From contig DCUN01000103.1 in the NCBI GenBank assembly GCA_002327225.1, positions 1 through 12,571 of the forward strand: 12,571 nt of DNA, written 5' to 3'. Of this stretch, positions 1 through 6,460 are shown piece by piece (the first letter of the stretch is position 1; every line of letters starts with the position of its first letter). The notes under the pieces were generated by a model that saw nothing but the letters and a program-made list of their open reading frames with translations, was not told the origin of the DNA and ran no database searches. This stretch comes from Desulfobulbaceae bacterium UBA2213. Lineage in GTDB: Bacteria > Desulfobacterota > Desulfobulbia > Desulfobulbales > Desulfocapsaceae. Made by a program: the position numbers and the translations under genes.

Positions 1-2
1 GA

Positions 3-47
3 CTGATCGGGGCTTTTCTGCGTCTGAGGGGAGAGGTATTTCATTGA
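3..47 (+). CDS. Possible C-terminal tail of an upstream gene (partial)
   Basis: The window opens inside a frame that reads LIGAFLRLRGEVFH and stops at TGA 45-47. Its codon choice looks coding. A second frame is also open from base 2 to TGA 74-76 and ends in KKCPACSYP, which carries a CxxC pair. Too little is present to decide which frame is real or to name a family. One of the two is probably the end of the gene preceding the glmU-like gene. Confidence 0.3.
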   Translation: MIGAFLRLRGEVFH

Positions 48-72
48 AGAAGTGTCCTGCCTGCTCCTATCC

Positions 73-99
73 TTGACAGATAGATAAATTCTGGATAAT
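73..99 (+). promoter_or_regulatory. Sigma70-like promoter for the glmU-like gene
   Basis: A perfect TTGACA (73-78) is followed after 15 bp by GATAAT (94-99, 5 of 6 matches to TATAAT). The spacing is shorter than the optimal 17 bp. The predicted transcription start lies near 106, leaving about 70 nt of leader before the preferred GTG start at 179. Confidence 0.4.
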
Positions 100-178
100 T
101 GGGATGATTGTATTTACTTTTTTTTTAGAGATGATCATCTCGGTTACGAATACTCTTACTCAATACAAAGGAATTTCT

Positions 179-1204
179 GTGTCTGATCAATCAGCTCTAT
201 CCATTCTCATCCTGGCAGCGGGCAAAGGTACCCGTATGAAATCTGAAAAAGCCAAGGTCTTGCATCAGGTTTTCTATGCCCCAATGTTGCACCATGTGCT
301 GAGGGCCGTTCAACCTTTGTGTGCTGACAAAATAGTCGCTATCATTGGCCATCAGCGTGATGAGGTTGAACAAGCCATCTCCTGCTTTGACATAGATCTG
401 TGCATTCAGGAAGAACAACTGGGTACCGGCCATGCTGTTCTCTGTGCTGAGAAGTTAATTGACAGCAAAAAAAGCACTGTCATGATTCTTTGTGGTGATA
501 CCCCGCTGATTCAGAGTGAAACTCTTGAGCAGATGTACAGAAAACATCTGGCGCATGGCGGGCCGCTCACGATTATGACCACTCTTCTTGAAAATCCAGC
601 TAATTACGGGAGGATCATCAGCAATGAGACAGGCCATGTCCTTTCCATTGTCGAAGAAAAAGATGCAAGCCCTGAGCAGAAAAAAATAAGGGAGATCAAT
701 GCCGGGATCTATTGTGTTAACGCTGACTTTCTGTTCACAACCCTGAAAAAGGTAGGAACAGATAATAGTCAGGGAGAGGTCTATCTGACCGATATAGTTT
801 CCCTTGCTGTAGGCCAGAAGCATTCTGTTGAAAAATACATGACATCGCTGCCTCTGGACGTGCTTGGGGTGAATTCACGCATAGAATTGGCCGAGGCGCA
901 CAAAGAATTACAGATGCGCCGCAACCGCCAATTGATGCTGGAAGGGATCAGCATGCATGACCCTGCGACAACCTCCATTGCCCCTGAGGTGTCAATAGGC
1001 CAGGATGTCAATATCTATCCCGGAGTACATCTTAGCGGTCATTCTGTTATAGGAAAAAACTGTACTCTGGAAAACGGAGCTATTATCAAAGACAGTCAGC
1101 TTGGTGAAAACGTTCATGTCGGTGCCTATAGCTACCTTGATGGATCTAGCATTGAGGCTGGTACATTTATTGCCCCCCATACCCTTTTTCGCCATAAGAA
1201 ATAA
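179..1204 (+). CDS. GlmU-type UDP-N-acetylglucosamine pyrophosphorylase lacking the acetyltransferase domain
   Basis: Predicted to make UDP-GlcNAc from UTP and GlcNAc-1-phosphate for peptidoglycan and lipopolysaccharide. The GTG start at 179 is chosen because AAAGGA (167-172) sits 6 nt upstream. Open reading continues back to ATG 104 and ATG 131, but neither has a good ribosome binding site. From the GTG the protein is 341 aa. Uridylyltransferase signatures are present: LAAGKGTRM (12-20), K27 in AKVLH (the usual Pro before Lys is Ala), Q80 before LGTGHA, D107 in CGDTPLI, YGRI (143-146), EEKD (159-162), N174 in EINAG and N232 in GVNSR. From about residue 263 there are a few left-handed beta-helix hexapeptides (SIGQDV, VIGKNC, QLGENV). 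The protein then ends in FRHKK where bifunctional GlmU (about 456 aa) would continue into its acetyltransferase site. No remnant of the missing half is visible in 1205-1269. The family is confident; in vivo substrate is inferred. Confidence 0.85.
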   Translation: MSDQSALSILILAAGKGTRMKSEKAKVLHQVFYAPMLHHVLRAVQPLCADKIVAIIGHQRDEVEQAISCFDIDLCIQEEQLGTGHAVLCAEKLIDSKKSTVMILCGDTPLIQSETLEQMYRKHLAHGGPLTIMTTLLENPANYGRIISNETGHVLSIVEEKDASPEQKKIREINAGIYCVNADFLFTTLKKVGTDNSQGEVYLTDIVSLAVGQKHSVEKYMTSLPLDVLGVNSRIELAEAHKELQMRRNRQLMLEGISMHDPATTSIAPEVSIGQDVNIYPGVHLSGHSVIGKNCTLENGAIIKDSQLGENVHVGAYSYLDGSSIEAGTFIAPHTLFRHKK

Positions 1205-1269
1205 GGTTATTCGTTGCTGAAAATGGATCATTCCCTCGCTCTACCGTGGGGAGCAATATGAAGTTGAAC

Positions 1270-2754
1270 TCATTGATTATTGCTATGCATTGCGTGAAAG
1301 GCTTCGGCATATTTCTTTAAAATCCTTCTTCCTTCCTCAGAAATATCCTGAAATTCAATGCCAGAAACATACTGTTCGTCAATGATTTTTGTGTGGACAA
1401 CCTCGCCACGCAGATCTATGAGATCATCCTCGACACCAATGGTAATCAGCAAGGTGTCCCTGTGGGATATAGGCTGGGTCGTTTCTAGTTTGAGCCCATT
1501 TTCACTTACATCCAGGGTCCGGCCCATTGAGTAAGTCGTTTGCAGGCCATGTGGGTCGATGACGAGATAATCGAGAAGGTGGAGTGCGTTTTTACGAATA
1601 AATTGTCTGTGTTCTGTTGCTTTCATAGTTGTCCTTGCGTCAGTCCCGCTTTTTTTGTCCGAGAAAAGAGCATGAATCGCCTCCTTGTTGGCCTGAACGA
1701 TTCCTCTTTCCGTGATAAGTCCGCTGATAAGTCGTGCTGGTGTTACATCAAAGCTGTAGTTCGCTGCCTGGGTCCCGGGAGCAACTAGTCGAACTGTCTC
1801 GATCTTCCCTGTTTTATCATTCATGCCGCTGATTCGGGTAATTTCATCCCCTGAGCGCTGTTCTATCGGGATTTGAGTGCCGTCCTCCAGTTCCCAGTCA
1901 AAGGTGGAGGATGGCAGGGCAACATAAAAAGGGATGTTGTTGTCATGGGCAGCCAGGGCCTTCAGATATGTTCCTATCTTGTTGGCCACATCACCGGTGT
2001 GGGTGGTTCGGTCAGACCCGACAATGACCAGATCCACCCTGCCATTCTGCATCAAGTGCCCTCCGGTATTATCGGTTATCAATGTGTTGGCGATGCCTTC
2101 CTGTTGCAGCTCCCAGGCGGTAAGCTTTGCCCCTTGATTCCAGGGACGGGTCTCGTCTACCCAGACATGCACAGCAATACCTGCGTCTCTTGCCGTATAG
2201 ATGGGGGCTGTAGCGCTCCCGTAATCAACAAAAGCCAGCCATCCCGCATTGCAGTGGGTGAGGATATTGACTGGTTCTCCATTCTTCTCTTTACTGATGG
2301 CGGCAATCAGTTCGAGGCCGTGCATGCCGATCTGCTTACAGAACGCTGCGTCCTCGTCGGCAATCTCGCAGGCAGTCCTATACGCCATATTCTTTTTTTC
2401 TGTTCCTTCATGGATCTTTTTTACTGCTTCAAGAACACGTTCCACGGCCCATCCCAGATTTCTGGCGGTGGGTCGACTCCTGTTCAGCAGTATTGCAGCC
2501 TGTTCAAGTATTTCATCCACTCCATGATCAGGGGCGCTCATTGCTGCCAGGTACATACCAAAGCCGGCTGTAGCACCAATCAGGCCAGCGCCTCGCACAT
2601 GCATATCTTTGATGGCTCTTACTGAATCGTCCAGAGACGTCAGGGACTCAATGACAAATTGATGAGGAAGTTGACGTTGGTCAATAATACAGATACGGCC
2701 CTTGTTTTCGGGGTCTGGCCAGATGGTTCTGAAGTGGTGCCCATTGATATTCAT
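1270..2754 (-). CDS. mtnA: S-methyl-5-thioribose-1-phosphate isomerase fused to a C-terminal PilZ domain
   Basis: The isomerase converts methylthioribose-1-phosphate to methylthioribulose-1-phosphate in methionine salvage. The start is taken at ATG 2754 (MNINGHHFRTIWPD), where family homology begins; the 43 codons open upstream look like leader sequence, and the ribosome binding site is weak. Of 494 residues, 1 to about 370 are the eIF2B-like MtnA fold: HVRGAGLIG (52-60), catalytic Cys168 in LTHCNAGWLA, ETRPWNQGAKLTAWEL (201-216), and catalytic Asp248 in GSDRTTHTGDVANKIGTY. Residues 377-494 form a PilZ domain with both c-di-GMP motifs, RQFIR (383-387) and DVSENG (415-420). Plain MtnA is about 350 aa, so the PilZ part is an addition. 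An internal ATG with its own ribosome binding site lies exactly at the junction. The gene converges on the glmU-like gene and diverges from the amt operon. No other methionine-salvage gene is nearby. Confidence 0.88.
   Translation of the reverse strand: MNINGHHFRTIWPDPENKGRICIIDQRQLPHQFVIESLTSLDDSVRAIKDMHVRGAGLIGATAGFGMYLAAMSAPDHGVDEILEQAAILLNRSRPTARNLGWAVERVLEAVKKIHEGTEKKNMAYRTACEIADEDAAFCKQIGMHGLELIAAISKEKNGEPVNILTHCNAGWLAFVDYGSATAPIYTARDAGIAVHVWVDETRPWNQGAKLTAWELQQEGIANTLITDNTGGHLMQNGRVDLVIVGSDRTTHTGDVANKIGTYLKALAAHDNNIPFYVALPSSTFDWELEDGTQIPIEQRSGDEITRISGMNDKTGKIETVRLVAPGTQAANYSFDVTPARLISGLITERGIVQANKEAIHALFSDKKSGTDARTTMKATEHRQFIRKNALHLLDYLVIDPHGLQTTYSMGRTLDVSENGLKLETTQPISHRDTLLITIGVEDDLIDLRGEVVHTKIIDEQYVSGIEFQDISEEGRRILKKYAEAFHAMHSNNQ
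1624..1636 (-). promoter_or_regulatory. Internal ribosome binding site and ATG at the MtnA/PilZ junction
   Basis: On the minus strand AAGGAC (1636-1631) precedes an in-frame ATG (1626-1624), with 5 nt between AAGGA and the ATG. Initiation here would give a free 118-residue PilZ protein (MKATEHRQFIRKN...) in addition to the fusion. This Shine-Dalgarno sequence is better than the one at the main start, but use is inferred from sequence only. Confidence 0.45.
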
Positions 2755-2929
2755 GGCAAGGATGATCTCTTTGCTTAGAGAGGAAACTGTGAGAATAATA
2801 AAAATGATTATACCTTTACAACGATACCCTCCATGTGGTGAAATGTAAATAATTTCGGTGAAAAAATGGACCTGTTCTTGCACTGCACATGGGTATGTGT
2901 TGACAAAATTGATATTAATATTGACATGT

Positions 2930-2945
2930 ATTACAATGTTGTAAT
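2930..2945. promoter_or_regulatory. Perfect 16-bp inverted repeat, possible operator
   Basis: ATTACAA and TTGTAAT are perfect 7-bp arms around a TG spacer, directly after a TTGACA hexamer and about 78 bp upstream of the sigma54 -24 element. It does not resemble the NtrC consensus. Its place in a divergent gap suggests a dimeric regulator site for either mtnA or amt, but no regulator can be named. Confidence 0.4.
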
Positions 2946-3022
2946 TTTTTTATAGTAAAATATCAATCTCCTCTTTATTGTATGTCCTGTTATTTTAGGT
3001 AGTTGCTGTTTTTTTGGTCAGC

Positions 3023-3038
3023 TGGCACGTTTTTTGGT
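3023..3038 (+). promoter_or_regulatory. Sigma54 (RpoN) promoter of the amt operon
   Basis: TGGCACG (3023-3029) followed by TTTT and TTGGT (3034-3038) matches the -24/-12 consensus TGGCACG-N4-TTGCW except for one G in place of C. The invariant GG and the -12 dinucleotide are separated by exactly 10 bp. Expected transcription start is near 3049. Sigma54 control of amt genes is well established in nitrogen regulation and requires an enhancer-binding activator such as NtrC. No clear NtrC site was found upstream. Confidence 0.75.
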
Positions 3039-3177
3039 TAAGGGAGTGATGGTGAGATACATTTCTATCTATTTTTTATGACAGTTTCTATCCGGTGCCA
3101 GGGGTCAGTGGTGAGGTGATTGTGGCGGGGCGCAGGCACTGTGGGTTGTAACCAAATTATTAGTATGGAGGGAAAAG

Positions 3178-4398
3178 GTGGACAAGGCGGATACAGCATT
3201 TATCCTGGCGGCAGCGGGTCTGGTGTTACTGATGACACCCGGGCTTGCTCTCTTTTATGGCGGGATGGTGCGCGGAAAGAATGTTTTGGGGACTCTCATG
3301 CAGAGTTTTTTTATGATAGCCCTGATTTCCATCGAGTGGGTTTATCTGGGCTATTCAATGTCATTTGGCCCCGATGTCGGAGGGGTGATAGGGGACTTGT
3401 CGTGGTTTGCTTTAAACGGGGTAGGTAATGCCCCAAGCCCAGACTACGCAACCACGATTCCGCACATTGTTTTTATGATTTATCAATGCATGTTTGCCAT
3501 TATCACCCCGGCCCTAATCACCGGGGCCTTTGCGGAGCGGGTACGGTTTGCTCCTTTTCTGGTCTTTGCACTTTCCTGGACAATATTAGTTTATAATCCT
3601 GTCTGTCACTGGGTCTGGGCCAAGGGTGGATGGTTGGCGCAGATAGGTGTTCTTGATTTTGCCGGTGGCCTGGTTGTTCATGTCACCTGTGGGGCGGCTG
3701 CTTTAGCCGCTGTTCTAGTCGTTGGGCCACGGCGTGGATATGGCCGGACGAGTTTTATGCCTCACAATCTGCCAATGACCTTGCTGGGAACAGGTCTGCT
3801 GTGGTTCGGCTGGTTTGGCTTTAATGGTGGATCGGCCCTTGCCGCCAATGAGGTTGCCGCTACGGCCTTTGTGGCTACGCATCTTGCAGGTATGGCCGGT
3901 ATGCTCATGTGGGTAGTGATGGAAAAACTTGTCATGGGTCAGGCCACAACTCTGGGTGCGGCATCCGGGGCAATATCCGGGCTGGCCACGATCACCCCGG
4001 CGGCCGGTTTTGTTGGTCCTAATGCGGCCATTGTCATTGGCCTTCTTGCCGGGGTTTTCTGTTTCCTTGCCGTACGTATGAAAAGCCGGCTCACGTTTGA
4101 TGACTCGCTTGACGTAGTTGGGATTCATGGTGTTGGTGGCGTAGTGGGCACACTCTGTCTGGGGATCTTTGCCTCTACCTCGGTAAATCCTGGGGGAGTG
4201 GATGGTCTGCTGGCTGGAAACGCGGCTCAGTTTGGAAAACAGGCATTCGGTGTTGCAGTGGTTGGTAGTTATACCCTGGTGGTCAGTTGGATTCTTTTGA
4301 AGGTCATTGATGTAACGATGGGGTTCAGGCTGGCGGAAGAGGATGAGGTTGTAGGTCTTGATTCAGTTGAACATTCTGAGACGGCTTATAATCATTAA
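3178..4398 (+). CDS. amtB: Ammonium transporter, Amt/MEP/Rh family (first copy)
   Basis: Inner-membrane ammonium permease, trimeric in known relatives, gated by PII proteins. The GTG start at 3178 has GGAGGG 5 nt upstream. The 406-residue product is hydrophobic throughout, consistent with 11 membrane segments and no cleaved signal peptide. Pore residues align with E. coli AmtB: F106 in QCMFAIITP, W147 in HWVWAKGG, D160 and H168 of the twin-His region (DFAGGLVVHV), F215 and S219 in GWFGFNGGSA, and second pore His317 in VVGIHGVGG. The C-terminal tail (FRLAEEDEVVGLDSVEHSE) matches the cytoplasmic tail that contacts GlnK. It is first in the operon behind the sigma54 promoter, with the second amt copy 40 bp downstream. 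All transport residues appear intact, so it is expected to be functional. Confidence 0.95.
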   Translation: MDKADTAFILAAAGLVLLMTPGLALFYGGMVRGKNVLGTLMQSFFMIALISIEWVYLGYSMSFGPDVGGVIGDLSWFALNGVGNAPSPDYATTIPHIVFMIYQCMFAIITPALITGAFAERVRFAPFLVFALSWTILVYNPVCHWVWAKGGWLAQIGVLDFAGGLVVHVTCGAAALAAVLVVGPRRGYGRTSFMPHNLPMTLLGTGLLWFGWFGFNGGSALAANEVAATAFVATHLAGMAGMLMWVVMEKLVMGQATTLGAASGAISGLATITPAAGFVGPNAAIVIGLLAGVFCFLAVRMKSRLTFDDSLDVVGIHGVGGVVGTLCLGIFASTSVNPGGVDGLLAGNAAQFGKQAFGVAVVGSYTLVVSWILLKVIDVTMGFRLAEEDEVVGLDSVEHSETAYNH

Positions 4399-4438
4399 AT
4401 GAATTATTTGGTAACTTTTTGAAAAGAAGGAGAGAGTG

Positions 4439-5653
4439 ATGGATACTGGAGATACCGCTTTTATGCTCATTGCTACGGCAATGGTGATGGTGATGACACC
4501 GGCACTGGCCCTGTTTTATGGCGGTCTGGTTCGCAGAAAAAATGTGCTGGCAACGACCATGCAGAGCTTTGTCTGCCTGGGGATTATCCCGATCATTTGG
4601 GTTGTTTATGGTTACTCTTTGGCTTTTGGTCCAGATGTTGGTCATTTTATCGGCAATTTTGATCATGTTTTTTTGAAAGGAATAGGGCTTGAGCCAGGTC
4701 CTTACTCGGCTACTATCCCGTCCTTGTTATTTTGTGCCTTTCAGCTGATGTTTGCTATTATTACCCCGGCGCTGATTACCGGGGCCTTTGCGGAGCGGAT
4801 GAAGTTTACTGCCTTTCTGGCCTTTACTGTCTTGTGGTCAACGTTTGTCTATCTCCCTGTCTGTCATTGGGTATGGGGACAAGGTGGATGGCTTGGCGCG
4901 ATGGGCGCACTTGATTTTGCCGGCGGTACTGTTATTCATATCAACTCTGGGGCTGCGGCCTTGGTTGCGGCCCTGGTTCTTGGTAAGCGAAAAGGGTATG
5001 GCCGTGATTCCATGCATCCCCATAATCTGCCAATGACGGTTTTGGGTGCTGGCCTGCTCTGGTTTGGCTGGTTTGGCTTTAATGCTGGGAGTGCGCTTGG
5101 TGCTGGTCCCATTGCTGTCCTTGCCCTTTTCACCACCCAGGTGGCAACGGCTGCTGGCGCCCTGGCCTGGGGTATTGCTGAATGGAAGGTGCAGGGAAAA
5201 CCGACCACTCTCGGTGTCGCTTCCGGTGCCTTGGCTGGGCTGGTAGCAATTACTCCGGGGGCAGGTTTTGTCAGTCCTGTTTCGGCTATTATTATGGGTG
5301 GTGTGGCTGGTGTCATTTGCTATCTTGCGGTTCTTGTTAAATCCAAAATGGGTTATGATGATTCCCTTGACGTGGTTGGTGTTCATGGTGTTGGTGGTAT
5401 CTGGGGGGCACTGGCAACCGGTATTTTTGCATCTACAGCCGTGAATCCTGCCGGCAACGGACTTCTCTCCGGAAATGCACATCAGGTGGTTGTTCAGGCC
5501 GTTGGCGCTGGTACAACGATTGCCTATTCGGTTGTTGTCACCTTTATTATCTTGAAAGTCATAGACGTCGTCATTGGTCTTCGGGTAAGCTCGGATGATG
5601 AGACGCAAGGACTGGATCTGACCCAGCACAGTGAAGTCGGTTATGACCTGTAA
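4439..5653 (+). CDS. amtB: Ammonium transporter, Amt/MEP/Rh family (second copy)
   Basis: A second complete ammonium permease, clearly a paralogue of the preceding gene (shared blocks such as ALFYGG, AIITPALITGAFAER, PHNLPMT, GWFGFN). The ATG at 4439 is preferred because AAGGAG (4427-4432) is 6 nt away; a GTG at 4436 would be too close. The product is 404 aa. Pore residues are kept: F105 in QLMFAIITP, D159 and H167 (DFAGGTVIHI), F214 and S218 (GWFGFNAGSA), and the DVVGVHGVGG second histidine. The tail (GLRVSSDDETQGLDLTQHSE) resembles the GlnK-contact tail. It follows the first copy by 40 bp without an evident promoter or terminator, so the two are probably co-transcribed. Divergence is concentrated in the periplasmic loops and helix edges, so the pair may differ in affinity or in PII partner. 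Confidence 0.95.
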   Translation: MDTGDTAFMLIATAMVMVMTPALALFYGGLVRRKNVLATTMQSFVCLGIIPIIWVVYGYSLAFGPDVGHFIGNFDHVFLKGIGLEPGPYSATIPSLLFCAFQLMFAIITPALITGAFAERMKFTAFLAFTVLWSTFVYLPVCHWVWGQGGWLGAMGALDFAGGTVIHINSGAAALVAALVLGKRKGYGRDSMHPHNLPMTVLGAGLLWFGWFGFNAGSALGAGPIAVLALFTTQVATAAGALAWGIAEWKVQGKPTTLGVASGALAGLVAITPGAGFVSPVSAIIMGGVAGVICYLAVLVKSKMGYDDSLDVVGVHGVGGIWGALATGIFASTAVNPAGNGLLSGNAHQVVVQAVGAGTTIAYSVVVTFIILKVIDVVIGLRVSSDDETQGLDLTQHSEVGYDL

Positions 5654-5667
5654 TTGTGTAGAGTAGC

Positions 5668-5810
5668 TACTCAAGTAGATAGTCTGTGGGGGGTGAGTCT
5701 GTTAGCAGCTGAAAAGCACCAGATAAGGCGTTTTTTGTATCTTGTTTCAGATTGTTTTTTGCCTAACAGGCCCTAACCTAAGAGTTTACTCAACTTGAGT
5801 AGTTATCTGT
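5668..5810 (+). repeat. Pair of related repeats upstream of glnK (5668-5687 and 5787-5810)
   Basis: Copy 1 reads TACTCAAGTAGATAGTCTGT. Copy 2 shares TACTCA and AGTAG-TA-TCTGT but has five extra bases (ACTTG) in the middle, which turn it into the perfect inverted repeat TACTCAA-C-TTGAGTA (5787-5801). Copy 1 also overlaps the 12-bp palindrome GAGTAGCTACTC (5661-5672). The 99 bp between the copies is T-rich and has no recognisable gene or promoter. The repeats could be regulator sites controlling glnK or the borders of a small inserted element. Confidence 0.55.
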
Positions 5811-5930
5811 AATTAAAAGAGCGGCAGAAGCGCAATGATGAATGGAAGATACCGCAATGGTCAATGAGTGTATCGAAAGTTTGCTTTTTTACCTTTTGTC
5901 CTCTGTCCTCTGAAAATAAAAGGAGCTATT

Positions 5931-6269
5931 ATGAAAAAAATTGAAGCGATTATTAAACCCTTTAAATTGGATGATGTAAAAGATGCCCTCAATGCTATTG
6001 GTATCAAGGGGATGACGATTAGTGAGGTCAAGGGCTATGGCCGCCAGAAGGGGCATACCGAGATCTATCGCGGTGCCGAGTATGTTGTTGATTTTATTCC
6101 TAAGATTAAAATTGAGATCGTGGTCGGGGCCGAGCAGGTGGGTCAGGTGGTCGAAACCATCAGAAATGCGGCCAACAGTGGCACGATAGGTGATGGCAAG
6201 ATCTTTGTCATGCCTGTTGAGCGTATTGTTCGGGTGCGCACCGGCGAAGAGGACCATGACGCTATTTAG
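5931..6269 (+). CDS. glnK: Nitrogen regulatory protein PII
   Basis: Small trimeric signal protein that reads 2-oxoglutarate, ATP/ADP and, through uridylylation, glutamine status. The ATG at 5931 has AGGAG (5921-5925) 5 nt upstream. The product has the canonical 112 residues. It starts MKKIEAIIKPFKLDDVKDAL. The T-loop GRQKGHTEIYRGAEYVVDF has Tyr46 and Tyr51, the latter being the uridylylation site. The nucleotide-binding segments GDGKIFVMPVE and VRVRTGEEDHDAI are intact. Sequence alone does not separate GlnK from GlnB. The neighbouring amt genes favour the GlnK role (blocking Amt when nitrogen is plentiful), while the following glnD explains how Tyr51 would be modified. It lies 277 bp after the second amt gene, so it may have its own promoter, though none is convincing. 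A strong hairpin begins at its stop codon. Confidence 0.95.
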   Translation: MKKIEAIIKPFKLDDVKDALNAIGIKGMTISEVKGYGRQKGHTEIYRGAEYVVDFIPKIKIEIVVGAEQVGQVVETIRNAANSGTIGDGKIFVMPVERIVRVRTGEEDHDAI

Positions 6270-6394
6270 AGTCCGTTATGAAATGAGCAGTGCTTTTCTG
6301 CTCATTTCGTTACGGACTCTTATGCCGCTTCACTGCAACAGCACCTTTTTATGGATGTTGCTGTGAGTGGCGTCTGCCAAATAACAGACAAGTT
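6268..6394 (+). repeat. Two-hairpin compound repeat, plus-strand copy after glnK
   Basis: Hairpin 1 has 23-nt arms at 6268-6290 and 6298-6320 with a 7-nt loop, one mismatch and one wobble; its left arm overlaps the glnK stop codon. The linker TTATGCCGCTTC (6320-6331) leads into hairpin 2, with arms 6324-6340 and 6356-6371 (one bulge, one mismatch), then GTCTGCC (6372-6378). A minus-strand relative lies at 9435-9558. The element could stop or stabilise glnK mRNA, but no run of T follows either stem, so it is not a standard intrinsic terminator. Confidence 0.7.
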
Positions 6395-6428
6395 GCTTAG
6401 GTGGTCATGTTATTTACTTATGCCGCTT
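6379..6428 (+). repeat. Partial third copy of the compound repeat before glnD
   Basis: AAATAACA (6379-6386) and TGTTATTT (6408-6415) form a perfect 8-bp stem followed by AC and TTATGCCGCTT (6418-6428), the same hairpin-then-linker order as the full copies. The second hairpin is not recognisable beyond the linker; glnD starts 33 bp later. The unit abuts or slightly overlaps the end of the first copy. Confidence 0.5.
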
Positions 6429-6460
6429 TGCAGAATCACCGCCACGGATAAAGATACTCC

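Larger units (their letters stand above)
2755..3177. other. Divergent intergenic region between mtnA and the first amt gene
   Basis: This 423-bp gap separates mtnA (leftward) from the amt operon (rightward). It holds an AT-rich block (2900-2960) with two TTGACA hexamers (2900-2905 and 2921-2926) that lack convincing -10 partners, the palindrome at 2930-2945, and the sigma54 promoter at 3023-3038. The remaining leader of about 130 nt up to 3177 shows no convincing gene or stable hairpin. Confidence 0.6.

Noticed and set aside
104..178. ATG 104 or ATG 131 as the start of the glmU-like gene
   Set aside because: Neither has a good ribosome binding site, 104 is at the predicted transcription start, and homology begins only near residue 32 of that frame; GTG 179 has AAAGGA at good spacing.
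1236..1254. Small hairpin between the convergent glmU-like and mtnA genes as a bidirectional terminator
   Set aside because: The stem is short with a mismatch and no T run follows on either strand.
1873..2625. 250-codon plus-strand open frame opposite mtnA
   Set aside because: The minus strand encodes clear MtnA motifs throughout; the plus frame shows none.
2884..2900. TGCACATGGGTATGTGT as an NtrC enhancer site for the amt promoter
   Set aside because: Only the left half resembles the NtrC half-site and the right half departs at several key positions; about 157 bp from the predicted start is possible but the match is too weak.
4838..5674. 278-codon minus-strand open frame opposite the second amt gene
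   Set aside because: Antisense shadow; low-complexity polar translation with no recognisable motif.
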